A stretch of DNA of 64,000 nucleotides from CAIQPS01 sp963721365 (GCA_963721365.1 CAVRJE010000023.1:62001-126000); one strand, 5' to 3'. Shown: positions 17,722 to 25,869, counted from the first letter of the stretch. Program-made: numbers and translations. Notes: generated by a model not told the origin, from the letters alone.

Positions 17722-20230
17722 GTGAAGGCAGTCGTCATGGCGGGTGGTCAGGGCACAAGACTGCGGCCGCTGACCTCCAACCAGCCCAAGCCGATGGTGC
17801 CGATCGTCAACAAGCCGTGCATCCAGCACATCCTGGAACTGGTCCAGCGGCACGGCATCAACGAAGTGGTGATGACCCTTGCGTTCCTGCCGCGGCTCAT
17901 CCGCAACTATTTCGGAGACGGGAGCAGCCTGGGGATGCACATCGACTACACGGTCGAGGAGACGCCTGCCGGCACCGCCGGGTCCATCCGGCTGGCCAAG
18001 GACCTCCTTGACGACACGTTTCTGGTCATCAGCGGCGACGCCCTCACCGATTTCGACCTCACAAAGGTCATCGATTTCCACCGGGAACGCGAAGCGATGG
18101 TCACCATTGCGCTGACCAGCGTAGAGAACCCGCTCGAGTTCGGGGTGGTGATCGTGGACGAGGAGGGGCGCATCCAGCGGTTTCTCGAGAAGCCGGGATG
18201 GGGCCAGGTCTTCTCCGATACCGTCAATACCGGCATCTACGTGCTCGAGCCGGAGGTCTTCGACCACATCCCCGAGGGCCAGCCCTACGACTTCAGCCAC
18301 GACCTGTTCCCCAAGCTGTTCGACATGCGCAAGCCGCTGTACGGCACGGTCTGCGACGGTTACTGGCAGGACGTGGGCAGCCTCGAGCAGTATCTGCAGG
18401 CGAACCGGGACGCGCTCGACGGTAAGATCCGCCTCACCCCGCCGGGCGTCCGTCTGAGGGGGAACATCTGGGTGGGCAAAGGGGCCGTCGTCGAGAGCCT
18501 TGACGATGTGGAAGGCCCTGCTGTCATCGGGGAGAACGTGCGGCTCGATCCCGGGGCCCGGATACTCTCGCACACCGTTCTGGGCGACAACACCGTGGTG
18601 CGGACCGGTTCGCAGATCGGCGGGTCCATTCTGGGCCAGAACGTCTACGTGGCCTCGGGCGCGGTCGTGACGGGCGCAGTGCTGATGGACGGGGTGGAGG
18701 TGCACGAGAACGCGCACATTGCGGAAGGCGCCGTGGTCGGAGACCGCTCGATCGTGGGACGTAACGCGGTGGTGGCCAACAACGTGAAGATCTACCCGCT
18801 CAAGAACATCGAACCGGGATCCGCGGTCCGCTCCTCCATCGTCTGGGAGACACGCGGCTCCAGCACCCTTTTCGGGCGCAACGGGGTACGCGGCCTGGCC
18901 AACGTGGACGTCACTCCCGAGATGGCCATGCGGCTCGCCATGTCGTACGGGACGCTCATCACAAAGGGCTCATACGTCACCACCAGCCGCGACACCCACC
19001 ACGCGTGCCGCGTCTTCAAGCGGGCGATCATCAGCGGCCTCAACTCCACCGGCGTCAACGTGCGCGACCTCACCACGGCGACGCTCGCCGTCAACCGCTT
19101 CGACATCAAGAGCGCCAACGCCATCGGCGGGATCCACGTGCAGATGAGCCTGGAGAACCCCGAACTCATCGAGATCCTCTTCTCCGAGACCCCGGGCGTG
19201 CCCCTGGACGGCAAGCGCGAGCGGGCCATCGAGAACCACTATTTCCGCGAGGATTTCCGCCGCGCCGCCTTCGAGGAGATGGGCCAGGTCGTCTACCCGC
19301 CCCGGGTGATCGAGACCTACACCAACTCTCTGCTCGAGAACTGGAACACGGTAGCCATCCGGGGCAGACAGCCACGTCTTGTGCTCGACTATTCGCTTGT
19401 CGGCGCCGGCCTTCTTCTTCCCGGCGACGCTGGACAAGCTTGGGGTGGAGACCATCGCGCTCAACACTTTCTCCCGGAGCCGCTCGCGGTTCACACTCGA
19501 TGAGAGCCTGCCGGCGGCTGCCGCGCGAGTGGGGGAGATGGTCCGGGCCATGGAAGGCGACATGGGCGCCATCCTCGACCCGGGGGCTGAATACCTCTAC
19601 GTCGTCGACGAAAAGGGCCGGCTGATCCCCGATTCCGCGCTCATGCTCCTGCTGCTCCAGCACGCGGCCCGCGACGCGGCCGCGGGGGTGACGGCCCTGC
19701 CTCTGCATGCGACCAGGCTGGCGGAGCAGGTGGTCGCTTCCACCGGCGTCAGCATCCGCCGCACCAGGTATTCCAAGGCTGCCGTGATGGCCGAGGCTAC
19801 CCGTCCGAACACCATCTTCGCCGCCACCACGGATGGAGGCTACATCTACCCGAACGTTCTTCCTTCCCCGGACGCCCTGTATGCGCTGGGCAAGGTTCTG
19901 GAGCTGATCTCCACGTCCGACGCGCCGCTGTCGCAACTCATCGCCCGCGTGCCCGCCGCCCACGTGGTCCATCTGCAGGTCGACTGCCCCTGGGAGCTCA
20001 AGGGGACGGTCATGCGCCGCATGACGGAGAAGCTGCATGACGGCCGGGTTTCACTCGTGGACGGCATCAAGGTCTTCCTCGACCAGGGGGAGTGGGCGCT
20101 GGTACTCCCGGACGCCGAGGAGCCGGTGTTCCACGTGTACGCGGAGGCGGGGGACGACGCAAGGGCCGGCGAGCTGGCGGACAAGTATCAGCAGATACTG
20201 CGGGAAGTCGTCGCCGAGGGGCGGGACTAG
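17722..20230 (+). CDS. Mannose-1-phosphate guanylyltransferase with degenerate phosphomannomutase domain (one frame break)
   Basis: Sugar-nucleotide enzyme of about 836 residues. GTG 17722 is preceded by AGGAGG at 17711-17716, five bases away, and begins VKAVVMAGGQGTRLRPLT, the nucleotidyltransferase signature. TPAGTAGSI and FLEKPGWG complete that domain (1-230). A left-handed beta-helix of hexapeptide repeats follows (about 255-370). The rest resembles the phosphomannomutase/phosphoglucomutase superfamily (VTTSRDTHHACRVFKRAIISG, NSTGVNVRDL). The catalytic TASHNP serine loop is replaced by GGIHVQMSLENPELIEI, so the mutase part is probably not active. A frame change near 19400 leads to PAFFFPATLDKLGVETI and the stop at 20230. 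The family occurs in Actinobacteria and cyanobacteria and feeds glycan synthesis; the exact sugar is inferred. Confidence 0.85.
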
Positions 20231-20260
20231 CGGCGGAGGCGACGCATCCGGGGCGCGAGG

Positions 20261-20845
20261 CTAAGCCTCGGTGCTCTTCGCGATCACCTGCTTGCAGACG
20301 GTCTTGAGGGTCTCGAAGACGCCGACGCCGCTGATGGCGCAAGCCTCCACCACCGGCGACTCGGTGTGGTTGAGCAGTTCGGTGAGGTCGCCGACCGAGA
20401 ACACGTCGCTCAGGTCTCGCTTGTTCATCTGCAGCACGATGCCCAGTCTGCTCAGATCGTCACCTTGCGCCCGCAGGTTGTCCCATAGGTTGAGGTAGCT
20501 GTCCACGTTCTCGTCCAGCCGCGAAACCTGGCTGTCGGCCACGAACACGACCCCGTCGGTACCTTGCAGCACCAGTTTCCTGGAGGCGTTGTAGAAGGAC
20601 TGGCCGGGCACGGTGTAGAGGTGGAACCGGGTGCGCAGCCCCTTGACAGTGCCCACCGAAAGAGGCAGGAAATCGAAGTAGAGCGTTCGCTCCTCTTCGG
20701 TGGCTAGGCTCACCAGGCGTCCTCGGGCGGTGGGATTGATGCGGCGGTGGATGTATTGGATGTTCGTGGTCTTGCCACAAAGCCCACAGCCGTAGTAGAC
20801 GATCTTGTAGTTTATCTCTCGCGCGGCGAGGTTGATCAGTGCCAC
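20261..20845 (-). CDS. mglA: MglA-like small Ras-family GTPase
   Basis: Small GTPase of the MglA class, which sets polarity or controls gliding and type IV pilus machinery in Myxococcus and Thermus. Motifs: P-loop YYGCGLCGKTTNIQ (the GLCGKTT form is typical of MglA), TEEERTLYFDFLP (switch I), YTVPGQ (switch II), NKRDLSD (NKxD). I prefer GTG 20845 (VALINLAAREINYKIVYYG), with GGAG eight bases upstream, because the family starts there; ATG 20872 would add nine residues and overlap mglB. It lies directly downstream of mglB, its usual GAP partner. The pair is the only leftward gene set on the left arm. Confidence 0.88.
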   Translation of the reverse strand: MALINLAAREINYKIVYYGCGLCGKTTNIQYIHRRINPTARGRLVSLATEEERTLYFDFLPLSVGTVKGLRTRFHLYTVPGQSFYNASRKLVLQGTDGVVFVADSQVSRLDENVDSYLNLWDNLRAQGDDLSRLGIVLQMNKRDLSDVFSVGDLTELLNHTESPVVEACAISGVGVFETLKTVCKQVIAKSTEA

Positions 20846-20861
20846 AGGTCGTTCTCCAGCG

Positions 20862-21362
20862 CTATGAGTCACCCTGTCCCGAGAACAGACCGTCTATCGC
20901 GGCGCCTATGTCGCGTGAGTATTCGCGATTGACCACTCTGTCATCTCCAGTGGTATTTTCGGCACTCTCCAGAGCCGGCTTGAGGACCTCGAGCGCCCGG
21001 CTGGTGTAGAGACGTACGCGTCCCACCTGGGTATCGCGTCCGAACGTGATCAGAAGGAGTATGTGGTCGGTGACCTGCATCACATGGAGATTTGCCTCTT
21101 TGCCCTCGTGGAAGAGCAGCGTGAACTCGCGCTCGCTCAGTATCTGGGCCAGTTGTCGCGTGGCAGCGAAGGAGCTGGCTGCCAGGGCCGCCAGGGACAG
21201 CGTGTCGGAGCGCGAGTCCTGCGGGGAGATGGCGATAGGCTGCCCGCTTGTGGACACGAGTGCGGCGAACTGAGAGCCGGACACCATCCGCAGCTTCTCC
21301 AGCACTGCCTCGATCAGCCTCATCTGCTCGTCGCTGATGACCAGTCCTCTGCGGCTTGGCAT
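20862..21362 (-). CDS. mglB: MglB-like roadblock/LC7 domain protein
   Basis: A 166-residue roadblock/longin-like protein. MglB dimers stimulate GTP hydrolysis by MglA and help define cell polarity. The roadblock domain spans about residues 15-135 (VLEKLRMVSGSQFAALVSTSGQPIA; LLLITFGRDTQVGRVRLY). It has a short charged tail ending FSGQGDS. Start ATG 21362 has a strong ribosome site (AAGGAGG) about nine bases upstream. With mglA it forms a two-gene unit reading away from gcvH. Type IV pilus motor genes 4-8 kb away make a motility or surface-polarity role plausible, but no direct link is shown. Confidence 0.85.
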   Translation of the reverse strand: MPSRRGLVISDEQMRLIEAVLEKLRMVSGSQFAALVSTSGQPIAISPQDSRSDTLSLAALAASSFAATRQLAQILSEREFTLLFHEGKEANLHVMQVTDHILLLITFGRDTQVGRVRLYTSRALEVLKPALESAENTTGDDRVVNREYSRDIGAAIDGLFSGQGDS

Positions 21363-21396
21363 CGCTCATCCTCCTTGTGTGCGGACCACGCCACTG

Positions 21397-21402
21397 AGTA
21401 TA
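21397..21402 (-). promoter_or_regulatory. Putative -10 element of mglBA
   Basis: On the minus strand TATACT lies within CTTGTATACTCAG, about 35 bases before the mglB ATG and followed by AAGGAGG. A good -35 is not seen. The 134-bp gap to gcvH also holds TATCAT at 21456-21461 on the plus strand, a candidate gcvH -10. Confidence 0.4.
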
Positions 21403-21496
21403 CAAGTCTCTCCTGCTTACGTCGCCGTCCGTGCGGAGAGAAAAAACCACTGTGCTATCATGACGGCCAGCCGATGGTGGCGAGAAAGGAGCGCAT

Positions 21497-21880
21497 GTGA
21501 ACCCCAAGAACCTCAAGTACCACAGGGAGCACGACTGGGCCCGGGTAGAGGGTGATACCGCAGTGTTCGGTCTCACCAGCTACGCTCAGGAGACCCTCGG
21601 TGACATCGTGTACATCGAGCTCCCCGAGGTAGGCGCGGACGTCACAGCAGGGACGCCTTACGCCGAGGTCGAATCGGTGAAAGCCGTCTCCGATGTCTAC
21701 GCACCGCTGAGCGGTTCGGTCGTCGAAGTGAACGAAGAAGTGGTCGACGCCCCCGAACTGATCAACGAGAGCCCCTTCGAAGACGGCTGGCTGATCAAGA
21801 TCCGTCTCGCGGATCCCTCCGAGATCGACGATCTGATGAATGCCGAGGAATACGAGGAACTCATCAGCGAAGAAGAATAG
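21497..21880 (+). CDS. gcvH: Glycine cleavage system H protein
   Basis: Lipoyl carrier protein, 127 residues, unbroken. The lipoylation site is the Lys in VESVKAVSDVYAPLSG (about residue 63). ITSYAQETLGDIVYIELPE-type beta structure is complete. Start GTG 21497 is forced because ATG 21495 reads straight into TGA; AAAGGA lies six bases upstream. No gcvT or gcvP genes are nearby. The neighbourhood gcvH - (FHA) - (MerR) mirrors the mycobacterial gcvH-garA-ftsR block, so the protein may be placed here for metabolic signalling or lipoate transfer rather than as part of a full glycine cleavage operon. Confidence 0.93.
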   Translation: MNPKNLKYHREHDWARVEGDTAVFGLTSYAQETLGDIVYIELPEVGADVTAGTPYAEVESVKAVSDVYAPLSGSVVEVNEEVVDAPELINESPFEDGWLIKIRLADPSEIDDLMNAEEYEELISEEE

Positions 21881-21931
21881 CGGCCCTGCGCCCGGAGCGA
21901 GTCCTCAGGCGCGACGTATCTCCACCTCAGG

Positions 21932-21961
21932 TTGAAGGTTCCGGCAGGGAACCTCTATAGT
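21932..21961 (+). promoter_or_regulatory. Promoter with perfect dyad in the spacer, upstream of the rsiG-like gene
   Basis: -35 TTGAAG (21932-21937) and -10 TATAGT (21956-21961) are 18 bases apart. The spacer is almost filled by a perfect inverted repeat, AGGTTCC (21936-21942), GGCAG, GGAACCT (21948-21954). The expected transcription start falls at or next to GTG 21968, so the transcript could be leaderless. An operator bound between the promoter boxes is the natural reading. No T-run follows, so this is not a gcvH terminator. Confidence 0.6.
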
Positions 21962-21967
21962 AAGGGT

Positions 21968-22249
21968 GTGAGCACTATGGACGATACTCCTTTCGAACGA
22001 CTCATCAACGTCCAGTCGTACAGCGACGAGGAGTTGCGGGAGTTGGCCGACCGGCTGTCGGCTGAGGAGCGCGAGGTCTCCAAACGCAGGCGTCTCCTCC
22101 ACGGCGAGATCGACATCCTACGCGCTGAGATAGTGAGGCGGCTGCGCGAGAAGCACAGCGCCGGCGCGGGACTGGTGGACGACGGCGACGTGGCGGAGCT
22201 TACCGACATACTCAGCGGCAAAAAACGCCGCGAGCAGCCAAAACCCTAG
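21968..22249 (+). CDS. RsiG-like small protein with near-complete c-di-GMP motif
   Basis: Small, highly charged helical protein of about 93 residues (GTG 21968; ATG 21977 also possible). Its central helix reads LSAEEREVSKRRRLLHGEIDILRAE. This matches the c-di-GMP signature of RsiG anti-sigma factors, E(X3)S(X2)R(X3)Q(X3)D, at every position except Q, which is His. In Streptomyces RsiG carries two such helices in one chain and holds sigma WhiG when c-di-GMP is bound; a single-motif homodimeric form has been described in Rubrobacter. This protein has one copy, as in that form. No whiG gene is in the window, though a SigF-type sigma factor is. Function as an anti-sigma factor is inference from the motif and the leucine-rich SDEELRELADRL lead-in. 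Confidence 0.6.
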   Translation: MSTMDDTPFERLINVQSYSDEELRELADRLSAEEREVSKRRRLLHGEIDILRAEIVRRLREKHSAGAGLVDDGDVAELTDILSGKKRREQPKP

Positions 22250-22265
22250 TGGGTGAGCCGCGGCT

Positions 22266-22604
22266 ATGAGCGATAAGAACAAGCCGCCCGGCCGAGGTAT
22301 GGAGAGCAGATTCGGCGATTTTTCCGTAGATGTGCGGCAGGAGAGGCTGGTCCGCTACATCATCCATCAGACCCAGCGCGGCCGGCATGTGAAGGATATC
22401 GTCGACGATCCCTATGTCGTCGCACATTTTGATGAGGTGGCGCGCAGCCGCATCCTCGAGCATCCCGAGGTGATCAAGGGTATCGAGGAGCAGATACGCC
22501 ACCAGTTCGCTGGATACGGCGATTCGGTCGGGGGACCGGAAGCGAGTGGGGGAGACCAAGACTCAACCGGGCGGACGAACGATGCCGACGTGCCCGACCT
22601 GTAG
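22266..22604 (+). CDS. Small conserved-looking protein of unknown function
   Basis: I do not recognise a family. The product is 112 residues: a basic N terminus (MSDKNKPPGRG), a central segment predicted helical by eye (RQERLVRYIIHQTQRGRHVKDIVDDPYV then RSRILEHPEVIKGIEEQIRHQF) and a Gly/Ser/Asp-rich tail. No membrane segment, signal peptide or metal motif is present. The ATG has GGTGAG about eight bases upstream. The gene is 16 bp after the rsiG-like gene and its end overlaps the FHA gene start, so it is translated from the same unit. A role with the FHA or RsiG-like protein is guesswork from position. Confidence 0.6.
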   Translation: MSDKNKPPGRGMESRFGDFSVDVRQERLVRYIIHQTQRGRHVKDIVDDPYVVAHFDEVARSRILEHPEVIKGIEEQIRHQFAGYGDSVGGPEASGGDQDSTGRTNDADVPDL

Positions 22605-23062
22605 CTTCCAGAACAGCGAAGACTCGAACTACTGCCGGCATTGTGGCAGCCGGCTGATGATCGTCGACCTCAACGACTCAACTATCACATACTCGGTGGC
22701 CGACCGCGAGGATAGCGGCCTTTTTAGCGTTGATGCCGGCCGGGGCACCGTCACGGCGCTGCTGATTCGCTCTGGAAGCGGACGCGAAGGGGAGACCATC
22801 GACCTCGATGTCGACGCGGTCACCATCGGCCGCAGCCCGCACAGCGACCTCTTCCTGGACGACGTCACCGTGTCCCGCCATCACGCCCGGGTGCTTCGGG
22901 ACGAGGGCGGGGTTCTGGGTGGAGGACCTCAACAGCTTGAACGGGACGTATGTGAACCGCAAACGCATCGAGCAGCAGAGGCTGTTCGACGGCGACGAGC
23001 TGCAGATAGGCAAGTTCAAGCTGGCGTTTGTGGGACACCGCGACGAAATGTCGGACCTATGA
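22582..23062 (+). CDS. Zinc-ribbon FHA-domain protein, GarA position (one frame break)
   Basis: Start ATG 22582 opens with a zinc ribbon, CPTC...CRHC (about residues 3-24), then a linker, then an FHA domain: VTIGRSPHSDLFLDDVTVSRHHARVLRDEGG. One extra G in a GGGG run near 22910 shifts the frame; the other side reads FWVEDLNSLNGTYVNRKRI and KLAFVGHRDEMSDL. The FHA phosphothreonine-binding residues (GRS, SRHH, NGTYVN) are all present. The gene sits between gcvH and a MerR gene, the place of garA in mycobacteria. GarA has a phosphorylatable ETTS segment at its N terminus; here a zinc ribbon takes that position. It overlaps the merR gene by ATGA. Confidence 0.8.
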
Positions 23063-23748
23063 AGGATGAGGTTGCCCTGCTGACGATCGGCCAATTGGTC
23101 GACCAGTTGAAGTCGGACTTCCCCGACCTGAGCATCACCAAGGTCCGCTACCTCGAGGACCGAGGCCTGCTCGCCCCGAGCCGGACGCCCGGGCGCTACC
23201 GCAAGTACAGCGGGGCCGACGCGCGGCGTCTCCGTGCGATCCTCACGCTCCAGAGAGACCAGTACCTACCGCTCGAGGTGATCCGCGAGCGCGTAGACGC
23301 GCCCTCCTCAGGGCTTCTTGGCCAGCCGTTCACTGCTTCGGCCCACCTGGGGGCAAGCCTCAGCCTCAAGCGTGAAGACGAGGTGTATACACAGGAAGAA
23401 TTCTGCGAAAATGTCGGCATTGACACCGCTTTCTTGCGCCTTCTCGTGGAATACCGCCTTATCGAACGCCGGGGGCAGCAGGGGCCTGTCTTCACCGACG
23501 GCGACCTAGAGATCGCCCGCATCTGCCATTTGCTGGTCCGGTTCGGAGTGGAGCCCCGCAATCTACGCCTGCTCGGCTCGTCGGTGGAGCGGGAAGCGGC
23601 GCTTGTGGAGCAGATAACCACACCTTCGCTGCGGTCTGCGCACGCCGATAAGCGCGAATACGGCGAAAAAATGGTGGAAGATCTGGGATCGCTTTTGTCG
23701 CAGTTGATGCAGCTGATTCTCTACAAGGAACTGCGCAAGCTGCTCTGA
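23059..23748 (+). CDS. MerR-family regulator, FtsR-like
   Basis: A 229-residue regulator. The N-terminal MerR winged helix is clear: LTIGQLVDQL, DLSITKVRYLEDRGLLAPSRTPGRYRKYSGADARRLRAILTLQRDQYLPLEVIRERVD. After it come about 150 residues that include a second helix-turn-helix-like segment (YTQEEFCENVGIDTAFLRLLVEYRLIERRG). This two-part layout, and position after gcvH and an FHA gene, match FtsR (Rv1828 in M. tuberculosis), an activator of ftsZ in Corynebacterium. ATG 23059 overlaps the FHA stop. The frame is open upstream, but the MerR start here is supported by alignment to the family. Confidence 0.85.
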   Translation: MKDEVALLTIGQLVDQLKSDFPDLSITKVRYLEDRGLLAPSRTPGRYRKYSGADARRLRAILTLQRDQYLPLEVIRERVDAPSSGLLGQPFTASAHLGASLSLKREDEVYTQEEFCENVGIDTAFLRLLVEYRLIERRGQQGPVFTDGDLEIARICHLLVRFGVEPRNLRLLGSSVEREAALVEQITTPSLRSAHADKREYGEKMVEDLGSLLSQLMQLILYKELRKLL

Positions 23749-23797
23749 CGCTTTTCCGCCGCCCGCTAATCGTCCGTCCTTCCGATCAAGGAGCACC

Positions 23798-24317
23798 ATG
23801 GACCTCGATAAGTACATGCGCCACATCCCGGGATTCCCCAAGGAAGGGATCCTCTTCCACGACATCATGCCGCTCCTGCAGGATGCCGCAGGCGCTCAAG
23901 TACGCCGTGGATTCGTTGGCGGAGTACGCGAAAAGCAGGCAGATCGACCTGGTGCTTGGGGCTGAGGCGAGAGGTTTCATCCTGGGCGCCGCTCTGGCCT
24001 ATTCCACGGGGGTAGGCTTCGCGGCCGCCCGGAAGCCCGGCAAGCTGCCCTGGAAGGTGAAGCGCTGCGAGTACGCACTGGAATACGGCACGGACGCCCT
24101 CGAGATGCACGCTGACGCGATCAAGCCTGGACAGAGAGTGCTCATCCATGACGACCTGCTTGCGACCGGCGGCACTGCCAAGGCCAAGATCCAGCTCGTC
24201 GAGGAAGCAGGAGGCGTCGTCGCCGGACTTGCGTTCATCATCGAACTCACGGAACTTCACGGCCGGGAGCGTCTGCAGGGCTATGACGTCTTCAGCTTGC
24301 TGAACTACCCCGTCTAG
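23798..24317 (+). CDS. apt: Adenine phosphoribosyltransferase (one frame break)
   Basis: Salvages adenine with PRPP to AMP. ATG 23798, with AAGGAG six bases upstream, opens MDLDKYMRHIPGFPKEGILFHDIMPLLQD. A shift near 23880 moves to PQALKYAVDSLAEYAKSRQIDLVLGAEARGFILG. The PRPP-binding motif is VLIHDDLLATGGTA, with His where Val is usual. About 173 residues, the family length. It is the last rightward gene before the strand switch and the dif-like site. Confidence 0.88.
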
Positions 24318-24322
24318 CCGGC

Positions 24323-24379
24323 CCAGAGGCGCTTGGCCCGCCCGGGGGGGCGGTTCGCCTGGCCGGTGAAGGCCTCTGG
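24323..24379 (+). terminator. Long hairpin after apt
   Basis: Perfect arms CCAGAGGC (24323-24330) and GCCTCTGG (24372-24379) enclose an internally structured GC-rich loop (GGCCCGCC/GGGCGG). There is no T-run. It sits just after the apt stop and ends about 20 bases before the dif-like site; it could stop transcription from either side. Confidence 0.45.
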
Positions 24380-24399
24380 CACGGTCCCGGCAGAACGCT

Positions 24400-24427
24400 A
24401 GTTTACATAATGCACATTATCGTGCAC
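24400..24427 (-). other. dif-like XerC/XerD site (chromosome dimer resolution)
   Basis: Read on the minus strand the 28 bp divide as XerC arm GTGCACGATAA, centre TGTGCA, XerD arm TTATGTAAACT. The XerD arm is identical to that of Bacillus subtilis dif and close to E. coli (TTATGTTAAAT); the XerC arm ends in the expected ATAA and the spacer is 6 bp. It lies in a short AT-rich patch in the intergenic space between convergent apt and pilC. Almost all genes to the left run rightward and all genes to the right run leftward, as expected around a replication terminus. xerD is in the same window. No mobile-element genes are adjacent, arguing against an integrated Xer-exploiting element. Confidence 0.82.
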
Positions 24428-24480
24428 TGCGAATAGCGCAGAGGGAAGCCGGGTTCTGAGAGCTGTTGCTCCACCGCGAC

Positions 24481-24504
24481 GGGCGGCCCCTATATCGGCC
24501 GCCC
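24481..24504 (-). terminator. Hairpin terminator of the pil operon
   Basis: Perfect 8-bp arms GGGCGGCC (24481-24488) and GGCCGCCC (24497-24504) with an 8-base loop, 16 bp past the pilC stop. No T-run follows. Confidence 0.5.
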
Positions 24505-24520
24505 CCTGACGAGCGGGTAG

Positions 24521-25735
24521 CTACTTGACGAGGTTCATCATGTTGAACATCGGCAGGTACATGGAGATGACGATGAGTCCGACCAGACCGCCGACGAACA
24601 TCATCATTATCGGCTCGATGATGGAGGTAAGAGATTTCACGGCGGCGTCGACTTCGTCTTCGTAGAAGTCGGCGATCTTGTTGAGCATTCCGTCGAGCGC
24701 TCCGGTCTCCTCCCCAATGGAGATCATGTGCGTGACCATCGGCGGAAACACCGCCACGCGCATCAGAGGCCTGGCAATGGGCTCCCCGCACCGTACGCTC
24801 TCCTTGACATCCACCATTGCTTCCTCGATGACGGTGTTGCCGGAGGTCTTGCCGGTGATGTCGATGGCCTGCAGGATGGGCACGCCGGAGCCGATCAGAG
24901 TGGCAAACGTGCGGCTGAAACGGGCCACCGCGATCTTCTGGATGATGGGCCCGAGCTTCATCGGCAGCTTGAGCTTGAAGCGGTCCCACGCTCTGCGACC
25001 CTGCTCGGTGTTCTTAAGGCGCACCAGACCCCAGATCGTGAGGACGATGACCGGGAAGATGATGAACCAGTAGCCCTTGAGCATGTTGCTGACGCCCATC
25101 ATCATCCGGGTCAGACTGGGCAGTTGCCCGCCCAGGTCGTTGTACATGTTGGCGAAGATCGGGATGATGAAGAGCAACATGCCGATCATGACCATGATGG
25201 CGAAAACCGCGATCAGAATCGGGTAGGTCATGGCCGACTTGATGGACCGGCGCAGGCTGTCCTGCTTCTCGAGCTGCGTGGCCAGGCGCATGAGCGTCGC
25301 ATCGAGCGCGCCGCTCGTCTCGCCGGCCTTCACCATAGCGACGTAGAGCCGGTCGAACGCGGCCGGGTGCTTGGCCATGGAGTCGGACAGCGGACTGCCG
25401 GCCTCGACGTCGTCCCGGACCGCCTTGATGATCTTCTTGAGCCGGGGGTTCTGAGTCTGCTCCTCGAGGACGTACGAGCCCGCGGAGCACGGCAAGGCCT
25501 GCAGCTGATCATGGTAGCGAACTGCCGCGCAAAGACGGCCTTGTCGCGCACGCTGATGCGCTTGCTGTTCTCGAACAAGGTCTTGAGGTCGGGATACCCC
25601 GTTTCTCCTCGAGACTGACGACGGTCAGGCCCTTGCGGCGCAGTTCGGCGACGACCGTCGCCTTGGAGTCGCCTACCGCTTCCCCGTAAAGAGGGCGCCA
25701 CGCTCCTTCTTGGCTGTGTAGGTGAAAGTGCCCAC
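24521..25735 (-). CDS. pilC: Type IV pilus inner-membrane platform protein PilC (several frame breaks)
   Basis: Polytopic platform on which the PilB and PilT motors act. Start GTG 25735 (VGTFTYTAKKERGALFTGKR) has GAGGAG upstream. Frame changes near 25690, 25600 and 25495 separate ELRRKGLTVVSLEEKRG, LFENSKRISVRDKAVFARQFATMI and YVLEEQTQNPRLKKIIKAV. The rest is intact and shows two GspF/T2SSF repeats with three membrane helices (SAMTYPILIAVFAIMVMIGMLLFIIPIF region, the GYWFIIFPVIVLTIWGL region, and the C-terminal PIMMMFVGGLVGLIVISMYLP). Length is about 404 residues, as expected. It is last in pilB-pilT-pilC. No pilin or prepilin peptidase gene is in the window. Confidence 0.88.
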
Positions 25736-25869
25736 TCCGTCCTGCTCCTCGCTCGCTTTCCTGTCTTGATACGTCCTCTGGTTCTCTATCGGTCGCCGGC
25801 GGCTCGGGCTGTAGCGAGTCCCGACCCAGCGCCGGTACGGACCCCTCCCCCACGCCACCGCGGTCCGAA

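Noticed and set aside
24407..24426. Overlapping small dyads ATAATG-CA-CATTAT and TGCAC-ATTATC-GTGCA, first read as a transcription operator
   Set aside because: The space is between convergent genes, where no promoter is expected, and the 28-bp layout fits a Xer recombination site much better.
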